Positions 1-8,293 of a stretch of 64,000 bases of DNA are shown here, piece after piece. The DNA comes from an uncultured Ruegeria sp. (GTDB lineage: Bacteria; Pseudomonadota; Alphaproteobacteria; Rhodobacterales; Rhodobacteraceae). The notes under the pieces were generated by a model. It saw only the letters and a program-made list of their open reading frames with translations, searched no databases and was not told where the DNA came from. The DNA lies in NCBI RefSeq assembly GCF_947497005.1, contig NZ_CANMFF010000014.1, forward strand, positions 1 to 64,000. Direction: 5' to 3'. Every line of letters begins with the position of its first letter. Position 1 is the first letter of the stretch. The translations under genes and the position numbers were made by a program.

Positions 1-30
1 TGTTCTAAGCCGCTTTTTGAACCATCTCGT

Positions 31-54
31 GGTCCGGGGATATATTCCCGGGCC
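31..54 (+). promoter_or_regulatory. stem-loop just upstream of the chorismate mutase ribosome binding site
   Basis: As RNA, positions 31-40 and 45-54 pair over 10 bp (two G-U wobbles) around a UAUA loop, ending two bases before the GAGGAG ribosome binding site at 57-62. There is no following T tract, so it does not look like a normal intrinsic terminator. It could be a 5' UTR structure affecting access to the ribosome binding site, or the 3' hairpin of a gene to the left of the window. The structure is seen; the role is inference. Confidence 0.4.
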
Positions 55-68
55 ATGAGGAGATGACG

Positions 69-374
69 ATGCCCACTCTGACACCGCCCCAGGACTGTAA
101 TACGATGCAGAACCTGCGGGTTGAGATCGACAAGCTGGATCGCCAACTGATCGAGATGCTGGTGACACGCGCCAGCTATATCGACCGCGCGTCCCAGCTT
201 AAGCCGGGTGAGGGCCTTCCGGCCCGAATACCGGCCCGCGTCGAAGAGGTGGTGCAACGTGTGCGCGCAAGTTCGGACGCGCTGGGGATGGACCCGGATC
301 TGGCGGAAAAGCTGTGGCGCATCTTGATTGACTGGTCGATTGCACGCGAAGAGCGCGTAATTGGCATCGACTGA
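69..374 (+). CDS. chorismate mutase (AroQ type, monofunctional)
   Basis: This protein of about 101 residues is the all-helical AroQ chorismate mutase, which converts chorismate to prephenate for phenylalanine and tyrosine synthesis in the cytoplasm. The family signature LRVEIDKLDRQLIEML starts around residue 17, and the rest of the protein is the usual three-helix unit with conserved Arg and Lys residues. No prephenate dehydratase or dehydrogenase domain is fused to it. ATG codons lie at 63 and 69; I prefer 69 because GAGGAG sits six bases before it, whereas it abuts the ATG at 63. A strong terminator follows at 381-409, so it is separated from folD. Confidence 0.9.
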   Translation: MPTLTPPQDCNTMQNLRVEIDKLDRQLIEMLVTRASYIDRASQLKPGEGLPARIPARVEEVVQRVRASSDALGMDPDLAEKLWRILIDWSIAREERVIGID

Positions 375-380
375 CTGACC

Positions 381-409
381 GGGCGCTTTGTGCGCCCGAT
401 TTGTTTTTT
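381..409 (+). terminator. Rho-independent terminator after chorismate mutase
   Basis: The inverted repeat GGGCGC / GCGCCC (381-386 and 392-397) with a five-base loop is followed by a T-rich tract (400-409), seven bases after the stop codon. Confidence 0.8.
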
Positions 410-427
410 GAAAGAAGGGATCGAAGA

Positions 428-1318
428 ATGGTAGCTCAGGTTATCGACGGTAAGGCCTTTGCCGCAAAAGTGCGCGGGCAAGTGGCCGATCAGGTCGCAA
501 AGCTGAAAGAAGAAAACGGCATCACCCCAGGACTGGCCGTGGTTCTGGTGGGTGAAGATCCTGCCAGCCAGGTCTATGTCCGCTCGAAGGGCAAGATGAC
601 TGTCGAGGTCGGCATGAACTCGTACGAGCACAAGCTGGACGTGGAGACCTCGGAAGAAGATCTGCTGGCGTTGATCGACAAGCTGAACAACGATCCGGCT
701 GTTCATGGCATTCTGGTTCAACTGCCGTTGCCCAAGCACCTGAACGAAGACCTGGTGATCAACTCGATTGACCCGGCCAAGGATGTTGATGGTTTCCACA
801 TCTCGAATGTCGGCCTGTTGGGCACCGGGCAGAAATCGATGGTGCCCTGCACTCCGCTGGGCTGCCTGATGATGCTGCGTGATCATCATGGTTCGCTGTC
901 TGGATTGGACGCTGTGGTGATCGGTCGTTCGAACATCGTGGGCAAGCCGATGGCACAACTGCTGTTGGGCGACAGCTGCACCGTAACCATCGCGCATTCG
1001 CGCACGAAAGACCTGCCTGACGTCGTTCGCCGCGCCGACATCGTAGTCGCCGCTGTGGGCCGTCCTGAGATGGTGCCTGGTGACTGGATCAAGGAAGGCG
1101 CCACCGTGATCGATGTGGGTATCAACCGCATCGAACGCGACGGTAAGAACAAGCTGGTTGGTGACGTGGACTATGCCAGCGCGGCCGAACGCGCCGGTGC
1201 GATCACGCCGGTACCGGGGGGCGTCGGGCCGATGACCATCGCCTGCTTGCTGGCCAACACGCTGACTGCCTGCTGCCGGTCCAATGGCCTGCCCGAACCA
1301 GAAGGCTTGACGGCTTAA
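428..1318 (+). CDS. folD: bifunctional methylenetetrahydrofolate dehydrogenase / methenyltetrahydrofolate cyclohydrolase
   Basis: FolD interconverts 5,10-methylene-, 5,10-methenyl- and 10-formyl-tetrahydrofolate with NADP, feeding purine and formyl-methionine synthesis. The 296 residues match the usual length. The catalytic Tyr50 and Lys54 (YVRSK), the QLPLP motif at about 98-102, DVDGFH at about 119-124 and the NADP-binding GRSNIVGKP at about 165 are all present. An in-frame TTG at 401 lies inside the preceding terminator, so I chose ATG 428, which has AGAAGGGA about eight bases upstream. It looks monocistronic, with a hairpin following the stop. Confidence 0.97.
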   Translation: MVAQVIDGKAFAAKVRGQVADQVAKLKEENGITPGLAVVLVGEDPASQVYVRSKGKMTVEVGMNSYEHKLDVETSEEDLLALIDKLNNDPAVHGILVQLPLPKHLNEDLVINSIDPAKDVDGFHISNVGLLGTGQKSMVPCTPLGCLMMLRDHHGSLSGLDAVVIGRSNIVGKPMAQLLLGDSCTVTIAHSRTKDLPDVVRRADIVVAAVGRPEMVPGDWIKEGATVIDVGINRIERDGKNKLVGDVDYASAAERAGAITPVPGGVGPMTIACLLANTLTACCRSNGLPEPEGLTA

Positions 1319-1329
1319 GATAAACCGGT

Positions 1330-1350
1330 CGGGCCGTTCCACTCGGCCCG
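1330..1350 (+). terminator. hairpin after folD, weak terminator
   Basis: CGGGCCG and CGGCCCG (1330-1336 and 1344-1350) form a 7-bp stem 11 bases after the folD stop codon. What follows is pyrimidine-rich but lacks a T run, so termination efficiency is uncertain. Confidence 0.45.
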
Positions 1351-1422
1351 CCTCCCTCTCTGATTGAGGAAAACTGCGCCAGACAATCTTCGGGTGTCTT
1401 GGTCAATATACCCCAAATTGGT

Positions 1423-1472
1423 TTGACAGCTTGATGAATCGTGATATCCCTGTATTCCCAGTTGGTTACAGG
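1423..1472 (+). promoter_or_regulatory. putative promoter with an overlapping inverted repeat, upstream of the LytTR gene
   Basis: TTGACA (1423-1428) lies 16 bases before TATCCC (1445-1450), a plausible sigma-70-type promoter about 70 bp upstream of the LytTR gene. The -10 region overlaps the dyad CCTGTA-N12-TACAGG (1449-1472). The dyad is perfect in its 6-bp arms and could be an operator or an early transcript hairpin. Confidence 0.4.
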
Positions 1473-1520
1473 TAAAGGTGCTTCGGCGCCAGTCACGCTC
1501 AGGTCGAGCTTTGTTAAATC

Positions 1521-2282
1521 ATGCACAAAAGCGGTATGACGTTTAAATTTAGTACTATACGAAAAGCATGTACCCCACAGCGAGTTACGGCTGGCTTGGT
1601 CTTTCTTCCGTTGCTTGCTTACGCATTTCCACCGTTTCTGGTCGCGGATCTGACATTTGGTTTGCGTCTATTGTTTTGGACCGGTGTGATGGTCCTTGCA
1701 CTGTCTGTCACCGGGTTGGCACGCAAGCTGATGCAGAAAAATCCCGTATTGTTGAATGTTCCTGCCCGTGATCTGGCATTTGCCGGTTTGATCCTTGTTT
1801 TGTTTACACCGTCCCTCTGGATGTTGGCCTGGGTTTTGTTCACCTTTGGTGGTCAAATGGTGCCGGGTGCCCAGACAGTAGCGATATACGGGGTTCTGTT
1901 CGCCACAGGTTTGGTTCTGGTGCAGCGAAGTGATATGAACGTGTCGGCAGACCCTGTGCCAGAAGTCAAGATGCCACGTCTTTTCAAGCGTTTGCCACCC
2001 GGTTTCGACGGCCAAATCCATCGCCTCACGGTCAGAGATCACAACGTGGATGTTGTCACCTCTGACGGTACGTTCACAGTTCGCTCGCGCTTTACCGATG
2101 CAATTGCCGAGATGGAGCCTGTCTCCGGTCACTGTTCGCACCGTTCGCATTGGGTGGTGGACGCATCTATCGTTGACGTGGAAAAGACAGGCGGCAAGAC
2201 ATTTCTGCGTCTGGTGAACGGCGACCGTGTTCCGGTCAGTCGCAAATACAAACCCATGCTGGAAAAAGACGGGTTGATCTGA
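1521..2282 (+). CDS. membrane-anchored LytTR-type DNA-binding regulator
   Basis: A 253-residue protein with two parts. Residues about 20-140 contain four hydrophobic stretches likely to span the membrane. Residues about 160-253 resemble a LytTR DNA-binding domain (LTVRDHNVDVVTSDG, then RSHWVVDASIVDV, then FLRLVNGDRVPVSRKY). There is no response-regulator receiver domain and no adjacent histidine kinase, so it is a membrane-bound one-component type; target genes are unknown. No strong ribosome binding site precedes ATG 1521, and ATG 1536 is an alternative start. It converges on pdeM with a two-base gap. Confidence 0.75.
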   Translation: MHKSGMTFKFSTIRKACTPQRVTAGLVFLPLLAYAFPPFLVADLTFGLRLLFWTGVMVLALSVTGLARKLMQKNPVLLNVPARDLAFAGLILVLFTPSLWMLAWVLFTFGGQMVPGAQTVAIYGVLFATGLVLVQRSDMNVSADPVPEVKMPRLFKRLPPGFDGQIHRLTVRDHNVDVVTSDGTFTVRSRFTDAIAEMEPVSGHCSHRSHWVVDASIVDVEKTGGKTFLRLVNGDRVPVSRKYKPMLEKDGLI

Positions 2283-2284
2283 TC

Positions 2285-2947
2285 TTAGCGCGGCATCGGG
2301 ATCATATGCGGTCGCGGTCCGGTCAGAATGGCCATTGCGTCCGCGCCCATGAGGTCAGCCAGTGCCTGGTCCGTGCAGCGCAATCCCCCTGTGAAGGTGC
2401 CGTAGGCGGGCAGGATCAGCCTATCACTGTCCAGCAAAAAAGCTGGTCGCGTTATGCTCCTCCCTTTTAGCCGTATCTGCGCTTTGGGGTGGTAGTGACC
2501 CGAGATTTCACCCCGCATGTCACCCTGCGCGATATGGCGGAAGACAATTGGGTCGCAAGGCCATTCGAACAGATGTGCCCCACCCAGTTCAATGGGACCC
2601 GGATCGTGATTCCCTTCGATCCAGATCCACTGACGCCCGGCCTGTAATGTTGCGATCCTCAGGCCTTCGGTTACAGGTAAGGTTCTGGCGGCCTCAAGAT
2701 CGTCGAAACTGTCGCCCAAACAAACGACGGTTTCGGCTTTGGTGTGCTCCAGATCGCCTGCCAGCCGGTCCAGCGTTTCGTGACTGTCATACGGAGGAAG
2801 CGTAGCCCCACCGCGCCGGGCCACGCGTTCGGATTTTCCCAGATGCAGGTCCGAGACACAGAGCAGTTGCCGCTCCGGCCACCACAGAGCGCCAGACGGC
2901 AAAGCACCGAACCGCTGGCCTGCAAAGGAAAACTCACACACGTTCAT
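2285..2947 (-). CDS. pdeM: ligase-associated DNA damage response phosphoesterase PdeM
   Basis: A 220-residue calcineurin-like metallophosphoesterase. The metal-binding motifs are visible in order: SDLHLGK (about residue 32), GDSFDD (about 78), GNHD (about 112) and GHYHPK (about 150). The family is named for genomic linkage to an ATP-dependent ligase, an Lhr-type helicase and an exonuclease in a DNA repair set. Here it lies 40 bases downstream of the helicase on the same strand, so the two are probably co-transcribed. The exact nucleic-acid substrate in this organism is not evident from sequence. Confidence 0.88.
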   Translation of the reverse strand: MNVCEFSFAGQRFGALPSGALWWPERQLLCVSDLHLGKSERVARRGGATLPPYDSHETLDRLAGDLEHTKAETVVCLGDSFDDLEAARTLPVTEGLRIATLQAGRQWIWIEGNHDPGPIELGGAHLFEWPCDPIVFRHIAQGDMRGEISGHYHPKAQIRLKGRSITRPAFLLDSDRLILPAYGTFTGGLRCTDQALADLMGADAMAILTGPRPHMIPMPR

Positions 2948-2987
2948 GATACGTTCTTGGCGTGATTCTGCGTTTTGTGCAAGAGAA

Positions 2988-5399
2988 TCAAAGTCGGTTC
3001 AGCCCTGCAGTGTCCAGCAGACGCGCGCTCTCTTCCGCCAACAGCCTTTCTTCGGCAGCCCCCTTGACCGGCACCTTTCCAACCTCAAGAAACAGCGGCG
3101 CGGACAGTGGGGAAACGCGGTCCAGCCGCAACAGGTCGACCCGGTTGCCGATCCGGGCCAGCATCGCCTCGATCCGGCCAAAATCGACCAGCCCTCGCAT
3201 GGCTTCTTCGTGGGTGATCTGCATCAGCAGGTGATCAGGATCGTATTTCAGCAGAGTGTCATACAAAATGTCCGAGGAAAACGTAGCCTGCCGACCGCTT
3301 TTGCGTTGCCCGCCCAAATTGCGCTCAATCAGACCGGCAATAGTGGCCGATGCGCGAAAGGTGCGCTTCATAACGGCGTTACCTGCCAACCAAGTATCCA
3401 GCCCGTCGCGCAGCGCGTCAGGCTGAAACAGCGGGGTGGGGTCGATGACTGCATCCAGACCCCAAATCAGCGTGGCATAGTCTGTGGCAACAAAACCCAA
3501 GGGGGCCAACCCGGTTTCCTCCATCCGTTTGGTCAGCAGCAGGCCCAGTGTTTGTTGCGCGTTGCGGCCGGCGAACCCGTAGACGCACAGGTGTTCCCGC
3601 CCGTCGGCTGGAAAGCTCTCGATCAGCAAGCGGTCGCGTTGAGGCAGTCGAGACATCTGGCGCTGCAAGGCCAACCAATCAGCGGTATGAGAGGGCAGTT
3701 GCGGCCAGTCAGTTTGGGCAAACATGCGCAGGATGCGGTCGCTCAACTGAGTGGAGGTCGCAAATTTTGTACCCGAGAAAGTGGCGATCTTGGGCTTGCG
3801 ATCTGCGCGACGGCTGACCTCGACCACCATTTCACGCAGGCCCTCATACCGCACGATCTGCCCGCCGATCAGGAAGGTATCGCCTGGTGTCAGTGAAGTA
3901 GCAAAGGCTTCCTCAACCTCTCCCAACGGTTTACCGCCACGACTGCGTCTTAGGCGCACTTTCAGGGTGTCGGTGTCCTGAATCGTGCCCAGATTCATGC
4001 GAATGCGCGCCGCTACGCGCGGATCGCGCAGCTGCCATTTTCCGTCAGCGCGCTGTTGCAACCGTTGCCAGCGATCATAGGCCCGCAAGGCGTAGCCGCC
4101 GGTGGCGCAGAAATCCAGGCAGGCGTCGAATTCGGGCCGGGCCAGCCGCGCATAAGGCCCGGCGGATGTCATCTCGGTATACAGGTCATCGGCGTCAAAT
4201 GGCCCGGCGCAGGCGGCGATCAGGATGTGCTGGCACAAGACATCGCGGGGGCCGGGGCCGCGAGGTTCTCCGTCAAGATCATGGGCCTTGGCGGCCTCCA
4301 GTGCGGCGACGCATTCGACCACCTCGAACCGGTTGGCAGGCACCAGCAGCGCCTTGGAAGGCGCGTTATAGCGGTGGTTGGCCCGCCCGATCCGTTGCAC
4401 CAGCCGTTTGACGTTCTTGGGTGCGCCGATCTGGATCACCAGATCCACGTCGCCCCAGTCAATGCCCAGGTCCAGCGAGCCGGTGCACACGATGGCGCGC
4501 AAATCACCGCGGACCATTGCCGCCTCGACCCGCTCGCGTTGTTGCCGGTCAAGGCTGCCATGGTGGATGCCAATGGGCAGGCCGTCTTCATTGGCCAGCC
4601 ACAGGTTGTGAAAGAAGATTTCCGCCTGAGCGCGCGTGTTATGGAAGATCAGCGTGGTCTTGTGCTGCCGGATTTGTTCCAGCACCGCCGGGATCGCATA
4701 GGCAGCGCCACCGCCAGACCAGGGCGGCATTTCGGTGGTTTCCAGCATTTGGATATCCGGGTCAGGGCCTGGGTCGGCCTGCACGATCTGGCAGGGATCC
4801 GGGTGCCGGGCCAGAAAGCGGGCAATCGCCGCGGGGTCTTCGACCGTGGCCGACAAGCCAACGCGGCGTAGCTCCGGGTTGAGGCGCTGCAGACGCGCCA
4901 AAGCCAACATCAACTGATCCCCGCGCTTGCTTTCGGCCAGAGCATGAATTTCATCAACGATGATCCGCTGAACCCCATCGAACATCCGTGGAGCATCCTC
5001 GTATGAGGTGAGCAGCGCCAGGCTTTCCGGTGTGGTCAGCAGGATATGGGGCGGGTCGACCCTTTGGCGTTTCTTCTGCGTGGCTGAGGTGTCACCAGTG
5101 CGATCTTCGATCCGGATGGGCAGGCCGATCTCGTCCACCGGTGTGCGCAGATTGCGTTTGATATCTGCCGCCAATGCCTTGAGTGGTGAGACATAGAGTG
5201 TGTGCAGCCCGCTATGGCCACCGTCAGCCAGCTCGGACAGTGAAGGCAGAAACCCGGCCATGGTCTTGCCCCCACCAGTAGGGGCGATTAGCACGGTGGC
5301 AGGGTCTTGCGCACGGTCGAACATCTCTTGCTGATGCGGGTGAATGGACCAGCCTTTGGTCGAGAACCACGTACCAATCCGAGCGGGAATCTGCGTCAT
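2988..5399 (-). CDS. ligase-associated DNA damage response DEXH-box helicase (Lhr-like)
   Basis: An 803-residue superfamily 2 helicase of the Lhr-core type. Walker A APTGGGKT lies at about residues 39-46, the DEIH box at about 150, a SATVEDP motif follows, and the second RecA domain carries LVQRIGRANHR. The remaining C-terminal half matches the DEAD/H-associated region of Lhr proteins, and the length fits the short Lhr-core class rather than full-length Lhr. A GTG two codons upstream (5405) is possible, but ATG 5399 is preferred. With PdeM downstream it forms half of the known four-gene repair set; ligase and exonuclease genes are not in this window. An AAA ATPase gene ends 40 bases upstream, so read-through from the pilus locus is possible. 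Confidence 0.9.
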   Translation of the reverse strand: MTQIPARIGTWFSTKGWSIHPHQQEMFDRAQDPATVLIAPTGGGKTMAGFLPSLSELADGGHSGLHTLYVSPLKALAADIKRNLRTPVDEIGLPIRIEDRTGDTSATQKKRQRVDPPHILLTTPESLALLTSYEDAPRMFDGVQRIIVDEIHALAESKRGDQLMLALARLQRLNPELRRVGLSATVEDPAAIARFLARHPDPCQIVQADPGPDPDIQMLETTEMPPWSGGGAAYAIPAVLEQIRQHKTTLIFHNTRAQAEIFFHNLWLANEDGLPIGIHHGSLDRQQRERVEAAMVRGDLRAIVCTGSLDLGIDWGDVDLVIQIGAPKNVKRLVQRIGRANHRYNAPSKALLVPANRFEVVECVAALEAAKAHDLDGEPRGPGPRDVLCQHILIAACAGPFDADDLYTEMTSAGPYARLARPEFDACLDFCATGGYALRAYDRWQRLQQRADGKWQLRDPRVAARIRMNLGTIQDTDTLKVRLRRSRGGKPLGEVEEAFATSLTPGDTFLIGGQIVRYEGLREMVVEVSRRADRKPKIATFSGTKFATSTQLSDRILRMFAQTDWPQLPSHTADWLALQRQMSRLPQRDRLLIESFPADGREHLCVYGFAGRNAQQTLGLLLTKRMEETGLAPLGFVATDYATLIWGLDAVIDPTPLFQPDALRDGLDTWLAGNAVMKRTFRASATIAGLIERNLGGQRKSGRQATFSSDILYDTLLKYDPDHLLMQITHEEAMRGLVDFGRIEAMLARIGNRVDLLRLDRVSPLSAPLFLEVGKVPVKGAAEERLLAEESARLLDTAGLNRL

Positions 5400-5439
5400 G
5401 GACACAGATTACCCGCCCAGAGGAGGGATTGGCACGGCG

Positions 5440-6747
5440 TTATTTGACGATTTTCTCGTCTTTTACGAACATGTTGGCCCAGGCGCGGTCGATCAGGTCC
5501 GGGCTCATCTGATAGGGGATGCCCTCGAACTCGCAGATCGCGATCATCTGGTCGATCAGGAAGATCGGCTGATAGTTGGCATAGATGTTGTCGATAGTCG
5601 GGTATTTGACCTTCAGCAGGTGCACCAATGCCGCCTCGTCCAATGGTATTCCGCGTTTACGGGCCACCATGGCGAAGATTTTCAGGAAGTTCTCCTGGTT
5701 TGGACCGTCGATCTTGATCTTGAAGAAAATCCGGCGCAAGGCGGCTTGGTCGAAGATCTCGTTCGGGTGGAAGTTTGTCGAGAAGATGACCAGTGTGTCA
5801 AAGGGCACTTCGAATTTTTCGCCTGATTGCAGGCCAAGGATGTCCTTGTTTTCTTCCAGTGGAACAATCCAGCGGTTGACCAGCGCCTGTGGCGGTTCGG
5901 CCTGACGGCCAAGGTCGTCCACGATGAAGATGCCGCCGGTGGACTTCAGCTGTAGCGGCGCCTGATAGGTTCGCGCGGTTGGATTGTAGACCAGATCCAA
6001 CATGCTGAGCGACAGTTCACCCCCGGTCACAACAGTGGGCCGTTCGCATTGCACATAACGCGAATCGAACCGTTTGCGACGACGCAGGCTGTTGGGGTCG
6101 TCGGCCTCTTGCTCAATCGCGGTGTGTACGATCGGGTCATAGACCGTGATCACCTGACCCGCATATTCGATGGCGTAAGGTACGTAGACGTTATCCCCCA
6201 GCGCATCACGGACACCGTTCGAGATCGAAGATTTACCGTTGCCCGGAGGGCCGTACATCAGGATCGACCGACCGGCGCTGACTGCGGGGCCCAAATGGTC
6301 CAGCAGACTGTTGGGCAGAACCAGATGACCCATTGCGCCGACCAGTTGGTCCCGCGTCACCTGAATATTTCGAATTGACTGGCGTTTGACCTGCTCGCGA
6401 TAAACATCCAGCGGTACGGGCATTGCTCCGAAGTATTCCGACTGGCTAAGCGCATCCAGCGCGCGGGCCTTGCCCGCATCGGTCAGCTGGTACCCCATCT
6501 CGTTGCCGCTGTTGGCGTTCAGTGTCCCGGTTGCCTCAAGCAATTTCTGATCGCGCGCGATATCAACCAATTCCTGAGTGACCGATCCGGGAAGACAGAT
6601 GGCTTCGGCCACTTCTGATACGGTGCTGACGTTCTTGCGGAAAATCGTCTTCAGCAGAATATCCCGCATCATTACCAGCGGAAGCTTCATTTCACCCAGA
6701 CCCTTTGGGGTAGGGGGAGCCATAACAGAGGAAGTCTGCATATTCAT
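5440..6747 (-). CDS. AAA family ATPase linked to the Tad pilus locus
   Basis: A 435-residue protein. An N-terminal part (about 20-110) looks like a winged-helix-type segment, followed by an AAA ATPase domain with Walker A GPPGNGKS (166-173) and Walker B-like FIVDD (about 275), then an arginine-containing sensor region (FSTNFHPNEIFDQAALRRI). No membrane segment or secretion signal is seen, so it should be cytoplasmic. The gene is the last of the pilus block, after the prepilin peptidase. I recall similar ATPases beside tad loci in Rhodobacteraceae, but the substrate is unknown; a chaperone or remodelling role for pilus components is inference only. Confidence 0.75.
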   Translation of the reverse strand: MNMQTSSVMAPPTPKGLGEMKLPLVMMRDILLKTIFRKNVSTVSEVAEAICLPGSVTQELVDIARDQKLLEATGTLNANSGNEMGYQLTDAGKARALDALSQSEYFGAMPVPLDVYREQVKRQSIRNIQVTRDQLVGAMGHLVLPNSLLDHLGPAVSAGRSILMYGPPGNGKSSISNGVRDALGDNVYVPYAIEYAGQVITVYDPIVHTAIEQEADDPNSLRRRKRFDSRYVQCERPTVVTGGELSLSMLDLVYNPTARTYQAPLQLKSTGGIFIVDDLGRQAEPPQALVNRWIVPLEENKDILGLQSGEKFEVPFDTLVIFSTNFHPNEIFDQAALRRIFFKIKIDGPNQENFLKIFAMVARKRGIPLDEAALVHLLKVKYPTIDNIYANYQPIFLIDQMIAICEFEGIPYQMSPDLIDRAWANMFVKDEKIVK

Positions 6748-6863
6748 GCGCGGTGCTCGTCCATCAAAATGTCACGCCAAAAACCCAAAAATGGGCGTCT
6801 TGGAGAAAAATGAACCAGCTTTGTGGCGGGACAAAGGCAGCGACAAGGCGCGCTGATGATAGT

Positions 6864-7409
6864 TTACGATCCGAGAACAGTGCCCAAAATCAGGTACATG
6901 GCCAGCGATCCGCCCAACGCAAAACCCATCGGAAATTGTTTGCCCCGATCCCAGCTTTCCCAATGCGGCGCGATGGTGCGCAGCTTTGTGATTTTTGCCA
7001 ATCGGTGGGTGACCACGGCCGCCAGAATACATGCGGTCAGAATAAGCAACACAAGTTTGAGATCACCAAGCCAGACAAATGCCGCTGCCGCCGCCAGAAA
7101 TTTGGCATCGCCTGCACCCATGGCGCCTGCAGCGTTCAGGATGATACCGATAACCAAGACTACAATGATATGCAGCAACTGCCAGAAATAGATCGGCATT
7201 GATACATTGAACGGCCCCAGGTTGCCGCTGACGCTTCCGGTGGACCACGGCGGGATGGCGATCAGACCGATCACGACGAAAACCACGGTCAGCGCCACAA
7301 CTGCATGGTTCTTGATCCGCATCTCACGCATGTCCGTGAATGCCACGTAAAAGCAGATGGGCAGCACAAACGGCAGGAACCAGGCCGCTGCCACCGCTGG
7401 TATTTGCAT
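6864..7409 (-). CDS. cpaA: prepilin peptidase of the Tad pilus (TadV/CpaA, A24 family)
   Basis: A 181-residue integral membrane aspartic protease that should cleave Flp prepilins after the glycine of the leader. The two catalytic aspartates are visible: one in AFTDMRE near residue 25 and one in the GxGD motif MGAGDAKF near residue 100. About five to six hydrophobic segments are present, and there is no N-terminal methyltransferase domain, as is usual for this short class. It starts three bases after the tadD stop codon, so the genes are co-transcribed. Confidence 0.92.
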   Translation of the reverse strand: MQIPAVAAAWFLPFVLPICFYVAFTDMREMRIKNHAVVALTVVFVVIGLIAIPPWSTGSVSGNLGPFNVSMPIYFWQLLHIIVVLVIGIILNAAGAMGAGDAKFLAAAAAFVWLGDLKLVLLILTACILAAVVTHRLAKITKLRTIAPHWESWDRGKQFPMGFALGGSLAMYLILGTVLGS

Positions 7410-7412
7410 GCG

Positions 7413-8264
7413 TCAGGCCCCTTCAAGCGCCCGAAGCGAACGTACCGCCTCGTCGAAATGCTGCGGGTGGGTGGAGATGGCTTCGCGGAACAGATTTTTG
7501 GCAGTTGTAATGTCACCCTGTTTTACCGCCGAAATACCCATCGTGTTCAGCAGGCGCGCCCGTTCGATCTGTGTCATGGATACGACAGGTAGGTTATAGT
7601 TCCCCTGCGCCGATCGGGCCAACACCAGGTTGTTCTTGGCGGTAAACAGCGAGTTGTCCTGACGGATCGCATCAGAGAAAAGCCGCTCGGCTTCGGCATA
7701 CTGACCGCGGGTCAGTTTAGAGTAACCCCAGTTGTTCATCACACTGCCCGGACGTGTCGTCAGCCCGACAGCGGTTTCATAGAAATGATCTGCCCGTTTC
7801 CACTCTTTCCGGGAATCTGCAACCACCGCTTCAAGGCGATAACGTTTGAAAGTTTCAAACGTAGGGGGAACCGAATCCAGAACCGCCTTTGCCTGCGACC
7901 AGTCACCGTTCCGGACCAGCGCATCCGCGTATTCGACCTTGTCTGCGGCGTTCGTGCCCTTCATCGTTGTCACGCGCTTCCACGAGGCGGCGGCTTCGGT
8001 CGTGCGCTTGGCACGGCCCAAAGAAATTGCCAATCCGCGCTGAAGATCGATCCGGTCCGGGTTCTTTAATGCCGCACCGTGGAAGTAGGTTACCGCCTCG
8101 TTTGGGTCAGCGGCGTTCAGAAGCACATCGTTCAGGTTGGTTTCGTCAATAACGTTCACTTCCTGAAATGTGCGTTCAACCTTTTCCTCTTCGGATTCCT
8201 TTGCACAGGCCGAAAGGAACAGACCACTGATAATGACAGTCGGAATCAAGAATTGCTGGCGCAT
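7413..8264 (-). CDS. tadD: TPR lipoprotein, TadD-like
   Basis: A 283-residue protein with a lipoprotein signal (SGLFLSAC, cysteine near residue 20) followed by tetratricopeptide-like helical repeats (for example MNNWGYSKLTRGQYAEAERLF near residue 175). TadD-type pilotin/assembly lipoproteins are needed for Tad pilus biogenesis, probably by helping the secretin at the outer membrane. It follows a second TPR lipoprotein gene by 29 bases and precedes cpaA by 3 bases. Confidence 0.85.
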   Translation of the reverse strand: MRQQFLIPTVIISGLFLSACAKESEEEKVERTFQEVNVIDETNLNDVLLNAADPNEAVTYFHGAALKNPDRIDLQRGLAISLGRAKRTTEAAASWKRVTTMKGTNAADKVEYADALVRNGDWSQAKAVLDSVPPTFETFKRYRLEAVVADSRKEWKRADHFYETAVGLTTRPGSVMNNWGYSKLTRGQYAEAERLFSDAIRQDNSLFTAKNNLVLARSAQGNYNLPVVSMTQIERARLLNTMGISAVKQGDITTAKNLFREAISTHPQHFDEAVRSLRALEGA

Positions 8265-8293
8265 TTTTGCGTCCTTTACTGCTCTCGTCTCAA

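Noticed and set aside
176..1342. 388-codon open frame on the minus strand across chorismate mutase and folD
   Set aside because: It is the antisense shadow of folD, which has all its catalytic motifs on the plus strand. The antisense product is rich in His, Arg and Gln and matches no family I know.
1203..1526. 107-codon minus-strand frame between folD and the LytTR gene
   Set aside because: Its 3' half is antisense to folD, and its start overlaps the LytTR start region with no signal of its own.
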